A DNA stretch of 64,000 nucleotides, taken from the NCBI RefSeq assembly GCF_013371465.1, contig NZ_JABWDU010000004.1, positions 124,001-188,000 on the forward strand, written 5' to 3'. Positions 48,376 to 57,763 of the stretch are shown piece after piece. Position 1 is the first letter of the stretch; every line of letters starts with the position of its first letter. The notes under the pieces were generated by a model. That model was not told the DNA's origin and made no database searches. It saw only the letters and a program-made list of their open reading frames with translations. A program made the position numbers and the translations under genes. This DNA is from Ensifer oleiphilus. Lineage in GTDB: Bacteria; Pseudomonadota; Alphaproteobacteria; Rhizobiales; Rhizobiaceae.

Positions 48376-49938
48376 ATGTTCGAGAGCCTCCAGGACCGCC
48401 TTGGTTCCATATTGAATGGACTGACCGGCCGCGGCGCATTGTCGGAAGCAGATGTTTCCGCGGCGCTTCGCGAGGTTCGCCGTGCGTTGCTCGAAGCCGA
48501 CGTCGCGCTCGACGTCGTGCGCTCCTTCACTGAAAAGGTTCGCGAGAAGGCGGTCGGCACCGAGATCCTGAAATCGATCAAGCCCGGGCAGATGGTCGTC
48601 AAGATCGTCCATGACGAGCTGGTCGACATGCTGGGTTCCGAGGGCGTTCCGATCGACCTCAATGCGCCGGCGCCGGTTGTCATCATGATGGTCGGTCTGC
48701 AGGGCTCGGGCAAGACGACGACCACCGGCAAGATCGCCAACCGGATGAAGACGCGGGACAAGAAGAAGGTCCTGATGGCTTCGCTCGACACGCGTCGTCC
48801 GGCTGCCCAGGAACAGCTTCGCCAGCTCGGCGTGCAGACCGGCGTCGACACGCTGCCGATCATCGCCGGCCAGTCGCCGACCGATATCGCCGCGCGTGCC
48901 GTACAGGCCGCCAAGCTCGGCGGCCACGACATCGTCATCCTCGACACCGCTGGCCGCACGCATATCGACGAACCGCTGATGATCGAGATGGCGGAAATCA
49001 AGCGGAAATCCAATCCGCATGAAATCCTGCTGGTCGCCGATGCGCTGACCGGCCAGGATGCCGTCAATCTCGCCCGCAACTTCGACGAACGCGTCGGGAT
49101 CACCGGCCTCGTGCTGACCCGTATGGACGGCGACGGCCGCGGCGGCGCAGCGCTTTCGATGCGCGCCGTCACCGGCAAGCCGATCAAGCTCATCGGCGTC
49201 GGCGAAAAGATGGGCGAACTCGAAGAGTTCCACCCGCGCCGTGTCGCCGACCGTATCCTCGGCATGGGCGACATCATCTCGCTGGTCGAAAAGGCTGCCG
49301 AGAACATCGACGCCGAAAAAGCGGCCGCCATGGCCGCCAAGATGGCCAAGGGCAAGTTCGACCTGAACGATCTTGCCGACCAACTCGCCCAGATGCAGAA
49401 GATGGGCGGCATGGGCGGTATCATGGGCCTGATGCCCGGCATGGCCGGCATGAAGGACAAGATGGCTTCGGCCGGTCTCGACGACAAGCTGTTCGGACGC
49501 CAGATCGCCATCATCTCCTCGATGACCAAGGCCGAGCGCGCCAACCCGGACATGCTCAAGCATTCCCGCAAGAAGCGCATCGCCGCCGGTTCCGGCACCG
49601 ATGCTGCCGACATCAACAAGCTTCTGAAGATGCACCGCCAGATGGCGGACATGATGAAGATGATGGGCGGCAAGGGGAAAGGCGGCATGATGAAGCAGAT
49701 GATGGGCGGCCTTGCCAGCAAGATGGGCCTCGGCGGCCTTGGCGGCGGCGGCATGCCCGATCTGTCGAACCTCGATCCCAAGCAGCTCGAAGCACTGCAG
49801 AAGCAGGCGGAAGCGGCCGGCCTCAAGCCCGGCGGCATGCCGGGCCTCGGCGGCGGTGGGCTTCCCGGTCTCGGCGGCGCCAAGCTTCCGGGCCTTGGCG
49901 GTTTCCCCGGCCTTCCCGGCCTGCCGAAGAAGAAGTGA
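48376..49938 (+). CDS. ffh: Signal recognition particle protein Ffh
   Basis: The 520-residue GTPase binds 4.5S RNA and signal sequences of nascent membrane proteins. The NG domain has P-loop GLQGSGKTTT (about 107) and DTAGRTHID; the methionine-rich M domain follows from about 320 (KMGGMGGIMGLMPGM). The C-terminal 60 residues are an unusual Gly/Leu/Pro repeat (GLGGGGLPGLGG) ending PKKK. The ATG at 48376 has AAGGAAG upstream. First gene of a ribosome-linked operon. Confidence 0.96.
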   Translation: MFESLQDRLGSILNGLTGRGALSEADVSAALREVRRALLEADVALDVVRSFTEKVREKAVGTEILKSIKPGQMVVKIVHDELVDMLGSEGVPIDLNAPAPVVIMMVGLQGSGKTTTTGKIANRMKTRDKKKVLMASLDTRRPAAQEQLRQLGVQTGVDTLPIIAGQSPTDIAARAVQAAKLGGHDIVILDTAGRTHIDEPLMIEMAEIKRKSNPHEILLVADALTGQDAVNLARNFDERVGITGLVLTRMDGDGRGGAALSMRAVTGKPIKLIGVGEKMGELEEFHPRRVADRILGMGDIISLVEKAAENIDAEKAAAMAAKMAKGKFDLNDLADQLAQMQKMGGMGGIMGLMPGMAGMKDKMASAGLDDKLFGRQIAIISSMTKAERANPDMLKHSRKKRIAAGSGTDAADINKLLKMHRQMADMMKMMGGKGKGGMMKQMMGGLASKMGLGGLGGGGMPDLSNLDPKQLEALQKQAEAAGLKPGGMPGLGGGGLPGLGGAKLPGLGGFPGLPGLPKKK

Positions 49939-49952
49939 GGATCGCTTGAGAG

Positions 49953-50288
49953 ATGATTGATCCCGAGATCAAACGAGAATTGGCGGGTTACCGGCAGTCG
50001 ATCGACAACATCGATGCCGCGCTCGTCCACATGCTGGCCGAACGGTTCCGCTGCACCCAGGCGGTCGGCGTTCTCAAGGCCAAGCACAATCTGCCGCCGG
50101 CCGATCCGGCGCGCGAAGAATACCAGATCGAACGTCTTCGCCATCTGGCGAAGGATGCCAATCTGGATCCGGATTTCGCCGAGAAGTTCCTGAACTTCAT
50201 CATCAAGGAAGTCATCCGGCATCATGAAGCCATCGCCGCCGATCGCTCGCAGTCCGCGGGCACCGTTGGCACCACCCATTCCGCTTGA
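49953..50288 (+). CDS. Chorismate mutase (AroQ class)
   Basis: The 111-residue enzyme converts chorismate to prephenate. The all-helical AroQ pattern is seen: [51 protein letters not shown] and [13 protein letters not shown]. It lies 14 bases after ffh and 37 bases before rpsP, a rhizobial arrangement. Confidence 0.92.
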   Translation: MIDPEIKRELAGYRQSIDNIDAALVHMLAERFRCTQAVGVLKAKHNLPPADPAREEYQIERLRHLAKDANLDPDFAEKFLNFIIKEVIRHHEAIAADRSQSAGTVGTTHSA

Positions 50289-50325
50289 ACGAAGCGGTCA
50301 AGAAAGCCTGCAAGGAGTTACTCAA

Positions 50326-50688
50326 ATGGCACTGAAAATTCGTCTCGCCCGTGGCGGTTCCAAGAAGCGTCCTTACTACCAGATCGTCGTTGCCGACGCC
50401 CGCAGCCCGCGCGACGGCCGCTTCCTCGAGAAGATCGGTTCCTGGAACCCGATGCTCGGCAAGGACGACGAGAAGCGCGTCGAGCTGAACGCCGAGCGCA
50501 TCACCCACTGGATCGCCCAGGGCGCCCAGCCGACCGACCGCGTTCTGCGCTTCCTCGACCAGGCCGGTATCGCTCAGCGTCCGGCTCGCGCCAACCCGAA
50601 CAAGGGCCTGCCGGGCAAGAAGGCTCAGGAGCGCGCTGCTGAAGCCAAGCAGAAGGCCGAAGACGCTGCTGCTGCTGCCGCAGAATAA
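50326..50688 (+). CDS. rpsP: 30S ribosomal protein S16
   Basis: The 120-residue protein starts [19 protein letters not shown] and has the S16 core [11 protein letters not shown]. The tail beyond about residue 85 is Ala/Lys-rich and longer than in E. coli (82 residues), as in other alphaproteobacteria. AAGGAG precedes the ATG at 50326. Confidence 0.97.
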   Translation: MALKIRLARGGSKKRPYYQIVVADARSPRDGRFLEKIGSWNPMLGKDDEKRVELNAERITHWIAQGAQPTDRVLRFLDQAGIAQRPARANPNKGLPGKKAQERAAEAKQKAEDAAAAAAE

Positions 50689-50710
50689 GTTCCGGCAAAC
50701 GGATGAAGGA

Positions 50711-50740
50711 AACGGGCGGCATTTCCATGCCGCCCGTTTT
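50711..50740 (+). terminator. Hairpin between rpsP and rimM
   Basis: A 12-base stem (50711-50722 with 50727-50738) around TTCC ends in TTTT. It may partly terminate, lowering rimM-trmD expression relative to rpsP. Confidence 0.7.
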
Positions 50741-50780
50741 CCGTTATGTGCACCCTGAAATCCCCAAATGGATACGGATG

Positions 50781-51341
50781 ATGAGCAAACTCGAAAACCC
50801 GGTTCTGATGGCGACTGTCGGCGCGGCCCAAGGCCTGCGCGGCGAGGTCAGGGTCAAGTCCTTCACCGACGACCCGACGGCACTCGGCGACTACGGCCAC
50901 CTTCATAGCGCTGACGGGCGCGTGTTCGAGGTGCTGGAAATCCGCGAGGCCAAGAACGTGGTCGTCGTCCGGTTTCGCGGCGTCAACGACCGCAACGCGG
51001 CAGAGGCGCTGAACGGTCTCGAACTGTTCGTCGATCGCGACAATCTGCCCGACGACGATCTCGACGAAGACGAATTCTTCTATGCCGACCTTGAGGGTCT
51101 GGAAGCCATCGACGGCAGCGGCAAGAGTTATGGCACCGTGACTGGCGTGTTCGATTTCGGTGCCGGCGACCTGCTCGAGCTCAAGGGGCCGGGCAAGCGT
51201 CCCGTGCTCATTCCCTTCACCGAATGGTCCGTTCTGGAAATCGATCTGGAAGGCGGCAAGCTGCTGGTGGATCCGCTGGCCGCTGGCCTTATCGACGACA
51301 AGGATGAGCCGGGCAACCCGTTTTCGGCCAAGCGCAAGTGA
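50781..51341 (+). CDS. rimM: 16S rRNA processing protein RimM
   Basis: The 186-residue ribosome maturation factor for the 30S head has the N-terminal [18 protein letters not shown] domain and the PRC-barrel-like C-terminal half ([13 protein letters not shown], then [14 protein letters not shown]). The ATG at 50781 ([14 protein letters not shown]) matches homologues. Its stop lies 11 bases before trmD. Confidence 0.94.
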   Translation: MSKLENPVLMATVGAAQGLRGEVRVKSFTDDPTALGDYGHLHSADGRVFEVLEIREAKNVVVVRFRGVNDRNAAEALNGLELFVDRDNLPDDDLDEDEFFYADLEGLEAIDGSGKSYGTVTGVFDFGAGDLLELKGPGKRPVLIPFTEWSVLEIDLEGGKLLVDPLAAGLIDDKDEPGNPFSAKRK

Positions 51342-51352
51342 GCGGCAAGGCA

Positions 51353-52045
51353 ATGTCCTTCCGCGCAACGGTGCTCACGCTCTATCCTGAAATGTTTCCC
51401 GGCCATCTCGGCGCCTCGCTTTCCGGCCGGGCACTGGAGCGCGGCCAGTGGTCGATCGATGCCGTCCAGATCCGGGACTTTGCTGAAGACAAGCACCGCA
51501 CCGTCGACGATACGCCGGCCGGCGGCGGCGCCGGCATGGTGTTGAAGCCCGACGTTCTCGCCCGCGCCATCGACGCGGTGTCCAAGGACGATCATCGCCC
51601 GCGGCTGTTGATGAGCCCGCGCGGCCGGCCGTTGACGCAGAAGCGCGTGCGCGAACTTGCCGACGGTCCCGGCGTGGTCATCGTCTGCGGGCGGTTCGAA
51701 GGCGTTGACCAACGCGTCATCGACGGACGCGAACTCGAGGAAGTGTCGATCGGCGATTACATTCTTTCTGGTGGCGAGCCGGCGGCGCTGACGCTGCTCG
51801 ATGCCGTCGTGCGCATCCTGCCGGGCGTGATGGGCAACGAGCTGTCCGGCGTTCACGAGAGCTTCGAGGGCGGGCTGCTGGAGCACCCGCATTATACCCG
51901 GCCGCAGGTTTTCGAGGGCAGGGAGATCCCGCCTGTTCTGACCTCAGGCAACCACGGTGCCATCGCCAAGTGGCGCGAGACTGAGGCCCGTCGGCTGACC
52001 GAAGAGCGTCGGCCTGATCTCCTTTTTCAACCTGTGAAGAAATAG
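51353..52045 (+). CDS. trmD: tRNA (guanine-N1-)-methyltransferase TrmD
   Basis: The 230-residue enzyme makes m1G37 in tRNAs. The SPOUT knot is seen in [18 protein letters not shown] and [21 protein letters not shown]; the start [17 protein letters not shown] fits the family. A GTG at 51338 overlapping the rimM stop is also possible. Its last 19 bases overlap the end of the convergent TauE gene. Confidence 0.94.
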   Translation: MSFRATVLTLYPEMFPGHLGASLSGRALERGQWSIDAVQIRDFAEDKHRTVDDTPAGGGAGMVLKPDVLARAIDAVSKDDHRPRLLMSPRGRPLTQKRVRELADGPGVVIVCGRFEGVDQRVIDGRELEEVSIGDYILSGGEPAALTLLDAVVRILPGVMGNELSGVHESFEGGLLEHPHYTRPQVFEGREIPPVLTSGNHGAIAKWRETEARRLTEERRPDLLFQPVKK

Positions 52046-52773
52046 TAGGCGGCGAGCAGCAACCCGATCGCCACGACCAGGGCCCGGATCACCGCCTGCG
52101 GCACGCGCCGCGCGGCCCAGACGCCGAGATAACCGCCCAGGGCTGCTCCTGGAACCATGACCGCTGCGTGCAGCCACGAGACGACACCGCCGGCAGCGAA
52201 GACGACGATCGCGATGGTGGCGATGACGATCGAGATGAAGTTCTTCAGCGCGTTCAGGCGGTGATAGCCGCCGCCGGTTGCAAGCCCCAGCACTGCCAGC
52301 ATCATGATGCCCATGCCGGCGCCGAAGAAGCCGCCATAAATCGAGGTTACGAACTGGCTGACGATGCCGGCCGGGCTGATCGCATGCTCGTCTATGCGCG
52401 CCTTGGGCTTCAAGAGCGGTCCGGCAGCGAAGATCGCCGTCGCGGCGATCAGCAGCCACGGGACGAGCGCGCGAAACGAGGCGTTCGAGAGCGAGATCAG
52501 CAACACGGCGCCGGCAAGCCCGCCGACCGCCGAGATGACGCCAAGTTGGATCGCCTGGCGGCGGTCGGCGCGGATCTCCTTGGCATAGGCAAGCGCCGAG
52601 GTGATGTAGCCGGGAAGCTGGATGATCGACGACGTCGCATTGGCGACGATCGGCGGCAGGCCGCCAAGGGTCATGGCGCCGAAGGTAAGGAAGGTGCCGC
52701 CACCGGCAATCGCGTTGACCACGCCCGACAGGAAACCGGCGATGAAAAGCAGAAGTATTTCGAAGAAATGCAT
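52027..52773 (-). CDS. TauE/SafE-family sulfite/sulfonate-type exporter
   Basis: The 248-residue inner-membrane protein has eight hydrophobic segments and the family repeat [21 protein letters not shown] and [17 protein letters not shown]. Members export sulfite, sulfoacetate or related anions; the substrate is not known here. The ATG at 52773 is chosen because the hydrophobic start [13 protein letters not shown] follows; the frame is open further upstream. Confidence 0.87.
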   Translation of the reverse strand: MHFFEILLLFIAGFLSGVVNAIAGGGTFLTFGAMTLGGLPPIVANATSSIIQLPGYITSALAYAKEIRADRRQAIQLGVISAVGGLAGAVLLISLSNASFRALVPWLLIAATAIFAAGPLLKPKARIDEHAISPAGIVSQFVTSIYGGFFGAGMGIMMLAVLGLATGGGYHRLNALKNFISIVIATIAIVVFAAGGVVSWLHAAVMVPGAALGGYLGVWAARRVPQAVIRALVVAIGLLLAAYYFFTG

Positions 52774-53098
52774 GGTCTCCCCCCATTGCGCAAGCCCGGC
52801 ATAGCCCGCAGACTTTTCTGCCGCAAGCCCGCGGTCACCTGCATTTCCATGCGCGTTCATTCGAAATCTCTGATAGAATTCGCGCCGAACGCCTCCATGG
52901 CCCGGAAAATATGGCTTTCGGGGATGACAAGCGGAGTTTCTTCGTGTAAGTGCCGCCCCGGTTCGGGTTTTTGCCCGTCGACCACCAACAAAGAATGGTG
53001 AATTCGCTCCTGCCGGGTCCGGCAACATCTGAAGGCATGTCCGACAGGTCGATCGAGAGCGCTCTGGCTGTTTCAGAAGAACTTGAAAGGTTAACCCG
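52774..53098 (+). other. Divergent non-coding region and rplS leader
   Basis: The 325 bases hold both promoters and no recognisable gene. Within it CCCG (52957-52960) can pair with CGGG (52964-52967), which is followed by TTTTT; the same CGGG can alternatively pair with CCCG (52974-52977), forming mutually exclusive small hairpins. Stems are only four base pairs. Confidence 0.4.
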
Positions 53099-53635
53099 AT
53101 GAACATCATCCAGCAGCTGGAAGCCGAACAGGCCGCCAAGATTGCCGCCAAGCGCACGCTCCCCGATTTCTCCGCAGGCGACACGTTGCGCGTCAACGTC
53201 CGCGTTGTCGAAGGCACGCGTACCCGCGTTCAGGCCTATGAAGGCGTTTGCATCGCTCGTTCGGGCGGCGGCATCAACGAAAGCTTCACCGTTCGCAAGA
53301 TCTCCTACGGCGAAGGCGTCGAGCGCGTATTCCCGGTTTACTCGCCGCTCGTCGAGAGCGTTGAAGTGGTTCGCCGCGGTAAGGTCCGTCGCGCCAAGCT
53401 CTACTACCTGCGCGATCGTCGCGGCAAGTCGGCTCGTATCGTTGAAAACACCGGTACGCGCGCCCGCAAGCTGAACGACGCCGAGCGCCAGGCCGTTGCC
53501 GAGGAAAAGGCACGCATCGAAGCTGAAAAGATCGCAGCAGCTCAGGCACTCGCCGCCGAAAAGGCAGCAGCCGAAGCAGCAGAAGCCAAGGCAGCAGCAG
53601 AAGCCGCCAAGGCAGCTGAAGCTGCAGCGGAATAA
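53099..53635 (+). CDS. rplS: 50S ribosomal protein L19 with Ala-rich C-terminal extension
   Basis: The 178-residue protein starts [15 protein letters not shown] and has the L19 core [18 protein letters not shown] and [18 protein letters not shown] up to about residue 118. The last 55-60 residues are an Ala/Glu/Lys-rich helical extension absent from E. coli L19 (115 residues). A strong terminator follows. Confidence 0.97.
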   Translation: MNIIQQLEAEQAAKIAAKRTLPDFSAGDTLRVNVRVVEGTRTRVQAYEGVCIARSGGGINESFTVRKISYGEGVERVFPVYSPLVESVEVVRRGKVRRAKLYYLRDRRGKSARIVENTGTRARKLNDAERQAVAEEKARIEAEKIAAAQALAAEKAAAEAAEAKAAAEAAKAAEAAAE

Positions 53636-53660
53636 GATTTCAATCCGCTCGGATTGTTGG

Positions 53661-53690
53661 AAAGGCGGCCTTGGGCCGCCTTTCTTTTTT
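53661..53690 (+). terminator. Terminator of rplS
   Basis: AAAGGCGGCC (53661-53670) pairs with GGCCGCCTTT (53674-53683), followed by CTTTTTT. A second small hairpin (CAATCCG/CGGATTG, 53641-53656) precedes it. Confidence 0.88.
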
Positions 53691-53762
53691 GGTACTATGC
53701 GCTTGTCTTTTCTCTACAATCCGTGACATTTTTCGCTGCCACACTTTTCGGGAGCTCTTCCA

Positions 53763-54572
53763 ATGACAATCCGTCGCCATGTGCTTGCGGGCATCGCAGC
53801 CGCACTTGCCGTTCCATTTGCTTTTTCTGCACCGGCTTTCGCCAGCGACCTGCCGGATCTCGGCGGCAAGACGGTTGTCGTCGTCACGGAAAATGCCTAT
53901 CCGCCGCTGCAGTTCGTCGATCCGAAGACCGGCGAGGCGATCGGCTGGGAATACGACGCGATGAACGAGATCGCCAAGCGTCTGAACTTCAAGGTCGAGT
54001 ACCAGAACACCAGCTGGGACGCGATGATCCAGGCGGTGCATGACGGCCAGTACCAGATCGGCATGACCGGCATCACCATCAAGGACGACCGCAAGGAGAA
54101 GGTCGACTTCTCCGACCCCTATATGCGCTCGCAGCAGTTCATGCTGGTGCGCGGCGATGAGACACGCTTTAACGACGGCAAGAGCTTCGGCGCCTTTGCC
54201 GACGGTCTCGTCGGTGCGCAGCCGGGCACCTCGCCGTTCTATACCGCCGTTTACGAAATGCTCGATGGCAACGAACAGAACCCGCGCGTCAAGCTGTTCG
54301 AAACCTTCGGCGCGACGGTGCAGGCACTGAAGGCCGGTGACGTCGATGTCGTCCTCACCGATAGCGTTGCCGCCAAGGGCTATGTCGATTCGTCGGAGGG
54401 CAAGCTGAAGGTCGTCGGCGGCCCGCTCGGCACCGAGGATTTCGGTTTCATCTACCCGAAGGGTTCCGATCTGGTCGCTCCGATCAACGCCGCGATCAAG
54501 GCGCTGAAGGCCGATGGAACCTTCGACGCTTTGGACAAGAAGTGGTTCCTCGACTACAAGATGGGCGGCTGA
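53763..54572 (+). CDS. Amino-acid ABC transporter substrate-binding protein (family 3)
   Basis: The 269-residue periplasmic protein has a signal peptide (cleavage near AFASDLP) and the family-3 fold: VTENAYPPLQFVDPKTGEAIGWEYDAMNEIAKRL, then MTGITIKDDRKEKVDFSDPY. It binds a polar amino acid or opine. Its stop is 9 bases before the permease gene. No ATPase gene follows. Confidence 0.92.
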   Translation: MTIRRHVLAGIAAALAVPFAFSAPAFASDLPDLGGKTVVVVTENAYPPLQFVDPKTGEAIGWEYDAMNEIAKRLNFKVEYQNTSWDAMIQAVHDGQYQIGMTGITIKDDRKEKVDFSDPYMRSQQFMLVRGDETRFNDGKSFGAFADGLVGAQPGTSPFYTAVYEMLDGNEQNPRVKLFETFGATVQALKAGDVDVVLTDSVAAKGYVDSSEGKLKVVGGPLGTEDFGFIYPKGSDLVAPINAAIKALKADGTFDALDKKWFLDYKMGG

Positions 54573-54581
54573 TCACAGGCA

Positions 54582-55403
54582 ATGGCCGCCCCACAATCTT
54601 CTGACATGTCCGCAAAGGGCGACTACCCCTGGTGGCTGGTCGCCCTTCTGGTGATTGCCGTGGCGCTCGCCGCAATCATCGTCACCAACGATATCTACAC
54701 CGAAGTCTTCAACGTTGTGCTCAAGGGCATCGGCGTGACCGTCTTCGTGACCCTGATGGGCTTCGTGCTCGCCACCACGCTCGGGCTCGGCATCGCGCTG
54801 ATGGCGCTGTCGGAGCATGCGGCGCTGCGCCAGATCGCGCGCTTCTACACCGAGGTCATTCGCGGCGTTCCGATCCTCGTGCTGCTGTTCTACATCGCCT
54901 TCGTCGGCGCTCCGGCGCTTGTCACGATCGCCAACTTCGTCACTGCGCCGCTGATATCGGCGGGCTGGATGGAGCCAGTGGTGGTGCGCGACATCTCGTT
55001 GATGTGGCGGGCGATCATGGCGCTGATGATCGGCTATTCGGCCTTCATCGCGGAAGTGTTTCGTGCCGGCATCCTCTCGGTCGACAAGGGACAGGTCGAG
55101 GCGGCCAAGGCGCTGGGCCTGACGCGCTACCAGCGGTTTCGCCTGGTGATCTTCCCGCAGGCAATCCGCGTGATCCTGCCCCCGCTCGGCAACGATTTCG
55201 TCGCCATGGTCAAGGACTCATCGCTGGTTTCGGTGCTTGGCGTCGCCGACATCACCCAGATGGGCAAGGTCTACGCTTCCGGCTCCTTTCGCTTCTTCGA
55301 GACCTATTCGATCGTCGCCTATGTCTATCTCGTCCTCACCATCGGGTTGTCGCTGGGCCTGAGAGGACTGGAGCGTCGGTTGCGGCGCGCGGAACAGCGT
55401 TGA
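54582..55403 (+). CDS. Amino-acid ABC transporter permease (HEQRo/His-Glu-Gln-Arg family)
   Basis: The 273-residue inner-membrane protein has about five hydrophobic segments and the EAA loop VEAAKALGLTRYQRFRLVIFPQA, typical of polar amino-acid permeases. A start nine codons later is possible. Only one permease is present and no ATPase gene is found within the operon, so it must borrow one or function as a homodimer with an ATPase encoded elsewhere. Confidence 0.91.
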   Translation: MAAPQSSDMSAKGDYPWWLVALLVIAVALAAIIVTNDIYTEVFNVVLKGIGVTVFVTLMGFVLATTLGLGIALMALSEHAALRQIARFYTEVIRGVPILVLLFYIAFVGAPALVTIANFVTAPLISAGWMEPVVVRDISLMWRAIMALMIGYSAFIAEVFRAGILSVDKGQVEAAKALGLTRYQRFRLVIFPQAIRVILPPLGNDFVAMVKDSSLVSVLGVADITQMGKVYASGSFRFFETYSIVAYVYLVLTIGLSLGLRGLERRLRRAEQR

Positions 55404-55442
55404 GGCGGCTTCCACCGATTGCCGAAGTGTCAAAAAATTGAT

Positions 55443-55571
55443 ATGTACGGCCTCATGGAATCCAAGTTCGGATGTCGAGAGCAGAAAATCGTCGTGCTGC
55501 AGGACCACAAGCGTCTGCCGGCACGCTTTTTCGCGCGCGTATCCGGGGCGCTGACAAGCCTCCTATCCTGA
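55443..55571 (+). CDS. Possible leuC leader peptide (42 codons)
   Basis: An ATG-started frame ends 75 bases before leuC. It has six leucine codons, three of them in the last six residues (LTSLLS). A ribosome-binding site is not obvious. A hairpin (CTGATC 55568-55573 with GATCAG 55578-55583) covers its stop codon, followed by a GC hairpin ending in TTTT. This would fit leucine-dependent attenuation but is unproven. Confidence 0.3.
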   Translation: MYGLMESKFGCREQKIVVLQDHKRLPARFFARVSGALTSLLS

Positions 55572-55588
55572 TCCCTTGATCAGCGTTT

Positions 55589-55611
55589 CCGGCCGCCTTG
55601 CTGCCGGCTTT
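55589..55611 (+). terminator. Terminator-like hairpin in the leuC leader
   Basis: CCGGC (55589-55593) pairs with GCCGG (55603-55607), followed by CTTTT. It lies just before leuC and downstream of the possible leader peptide. Confidence 0.35.
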
Positions 55612-55646
55612 TCCCTTATTTACGAAAACTCGATGGATATATCGCC

Positions 55647-57056
55647 ATGAGCGCACCGCGTACTCTCTACGACAAGATCTGGGACGACCACCTGGTCAAC
55701 AGCCAGGACGATGGCACCTGTCTTCTCTACATCGATCGTCATCTCGTTCACGAGGTGACGAGCCCGCAGGCTTTCGAAGGCCTGCGCATGGCCGGCCGCA
55801 AGGTCCGCGCTCCGGAAAAGACGCTTGCCGTCGTCGACCACAACGTGCCGACCTCGCCCGATCGCCATCTCGGCATCAAGAACGAGGAAAGCCGCATCCA
55901 GGTCGAGGCGCTCGCTACCAACGCGGCCGAGTTCGGCGTCGAATATTACTCCGAGAATGACAAGCGCCAGGGCATCGTGCACATCGTCGGCCCAGAGCAG
56001 GGCTTTACGCTGCCGGGCATGACCATCGTTTGCGGCGACAGCCACACTTCGACGCACGGCGCCTTCGGTGCATTGGCGCATGGCATCGGCACATCAGAAG
56101 TCGAGCACGTGCTGGCGACCCAGACGCTGATCCAGCAGAAGGCCAAGAACATGCTGGTGCGCGTCGACGGCCAGCTGCCGCCTGGTGTCACCGCCAAGGA
56201 CATCATCCTTGCCATCATCGGCGAGATCGGCACTGCCGGCGGCACCGGCCACGTCATCGAGTTTGCCGGCGAAGCGATCCGCTCGCTGTCGATGGAAGGC
56301 CGCATGACCATCTGCAACATGACGATCGAAGGCGGCGCCCGCGCCGGCCTGATCGCGCCTGATGAGAAGACTTTCGAATACATCAAGGGCAAGCCGCGCG
56401 CGCCGAAGGGCCAGGCGCTGGAGATGGCGATCGACTATTGGAAGACGCTGCACACGGACGAGGGCGCACACTTCGATCGCGTCGTCGTGCTCGACGCCGC
56501 CAATCTGCCGCCGATCGTGTCTTGGGGTTCGTCGCCCGAGGACGTGATCTCGGTTCAGGGCATCGTCCCTAACCCGGATGAGATCCCGGAAGAAAACAAG
56601 CGCAGCTCCAAGTGGCGCGCGCTCGACTATATGGGCCTGAAGCCCGGCACCAAGATCACCGACATAGCGATCGACCGCGTCTTCATCGGCTCGTGCACCA
56701 ACGGCCGCATCGAGGATCTGCGCGCCGTTGCCGCCGTGGTCGAGGGCCGCAAGGTTGCGTCCACCGTTTCGGCGATGATCGTTCCGGGCTCCGGCCTCGT
56801 CAAGGAGCAGGCGGAAGCCGAAGGCCTCGACAAGATCTTCCGCGAAGCTGGCTTCGACTGGCGCGAGCCGGGCTGCTCCATGTGCCTGGCGATGAACGAC
56901 GACCGGCTGAAGCCGGGCGAGCGTTGCGCCTCGACCTCCAACCGCAACTTCGAAGGACGTCAGGGCTTCAAGGGACGCACGCATCTGGTGTCGCCGGCAA
57001 TGGCGGCAGCCGCGGCCGTCGCAGGACATTTCGTCGACATCCGCGAGTGGAAGTAA
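55647..57056 (+). CDS. leuC: 3-isopropylmalate dehydratase, large subunit
   Basis: The 469-residue subunit isomerises isopropylmalate in leucine synthesis with LeuD. Cluster cysteines are at about 350 (SCTNGR) and about 410 and 413 (CSMC). [32 protein letters not shown] is the family hallmark. No leuD gene lies next to it, as is usual in rhizobia. A strong terminator follows. Confidence 0.96.
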   Translation: MSAPRTLYDKIWDDHLVNSQDDGTCLLYIDRHLVHEVTSPQAFEGLRMAGRKVRAPEKTLAVVDHNVPTSPDRHLGIKNEESRIQVEALATNAAEFGVEYYSENDKRQGIVHIVGPEQGFTLPGMTIVCGDSHTSTHGAFGALAHGIGTSEVEHVLATQTLIQQKAKNMLVRVDGQLPPGVTAKDIILAIIGEIGTAGGTGHVIEFAGEAIRSLSMEGRMTICNMTIEGGARAGLIAPDEKTFEYIKGKPRAPKGQALEMAIDYWKTLHTDEGAHFDRVVVLDAANLPPIVSWGSSPEDVISVQGIVPNPDEIPEENKRSSKWRALDYMGLKPGTKITDIAIDRVFIGSCTNGRIEDLRAVAAVVEGRKVASTVSAMIVPGSGLVKEQAEAEGLDKIFREAGFDWREPGCSMCLAMNDDRLKPGERCASTSNRNFEGRQGFKGRTHLVSPAMAAAAAVAGHFVDIREWK

Positions 57057-57105
57057 GCCTGCGCGTACCAAAATAAGCCGGTTCTTGAGCTTTTCCGGCG
57101 TTGAT

Positions 57106-57131
57106 GGCCGCCCCTCGGGGCGGCCTTTTTT
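57106..57131 (+). terminator. Terminator of leuC
   Basis: GGCCGCCCC (57106-57114) pairs with GGGGCGGCC (57117-57125) around TC, followed by TTTTTT. Confidence 0.93.
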
Positions 57132-57223
57132 ATGGTCCACTCTTGCGGGGACAAAATGGCGGTGTGATGCCAGAATAGCCCCGTACCTGTCAGCGAGGAT
57201 CGCACGTCGTTGCGAGGGAGAAC

Positions 57224-57763
57224 GTGGTGGCCAGGGATCACAGTACGCAGACATACCGCCTGATGCTGTTGCGCCATGCCAAGTCCGCCTGGCCCGAAGG
57301 TGTTGCGGATCACGATCGCCCGCTCGGCGAACGCGGCCGCAACGCGGCACCGCTGGTCGGCGCCTACATGGAGCGAAAAGGGTTGATCCCCGGGCTGGCG
57401 ATCGTTTCCACGGCGCGGCGGGCGCGGGAAACCTGGACGCTGGTCAAGGGCATCCTGCCGCCGCCAATCCCCGCCCGTGAGACACGCGACATCTACGAAG
57501 TTGCAGCACCCGGCATTCTGGCCACCATTCGCGCGGTCGACCCGGCCATCCGCAACCTGCTTGTCGTCGGGCATAATCCGGGCATGGAGGATCTCGCCCA
57601 TCAGCTTGCGGGTTCGGGCAAGCAAGAGGCGCTTGCGCGCATGCAGCAGAAATTTCCGACGGCGGCGCTTGCCGTATTCGAGTTCGACGGTTCCGGCTGG
57701 GAGGACCTTGCCCCGGACGGATGCCGCCTCATCGATTTTGTCACGCCCCGTCAGCTCGCTTGA
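57224..57763 (+). CDS. SixA-like histidine phosphatase
   Basis: The 179-residue protein has the catalytic RHAK motif (Arg17, His18), the VVGHNPG motif (His117) and the short SixA layout. SixA in E. coli removes phosphate from phospho-histidine proteins. The start is GTG at 57224 with GGGAG upstream. Its last 13 bases overlap the end of the convergent acyltransferase gene. Confidence 0.88.
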   Translation: MVARDHSTQTYRLMLLRHAKSAWPEGVADHDRPLGERGRNAAPLVGAYMERKGLIPGLAIVSTARRARETWTLVKGILPPPIPARETRDIYEVAAPGILATIRAVDPAIRNLLVVGHNPGMEDLAHQLAGSGKQEALARMQQKFPTAALAVFEFDGSGWEDLAPDGCRLIDFVTPRQLA

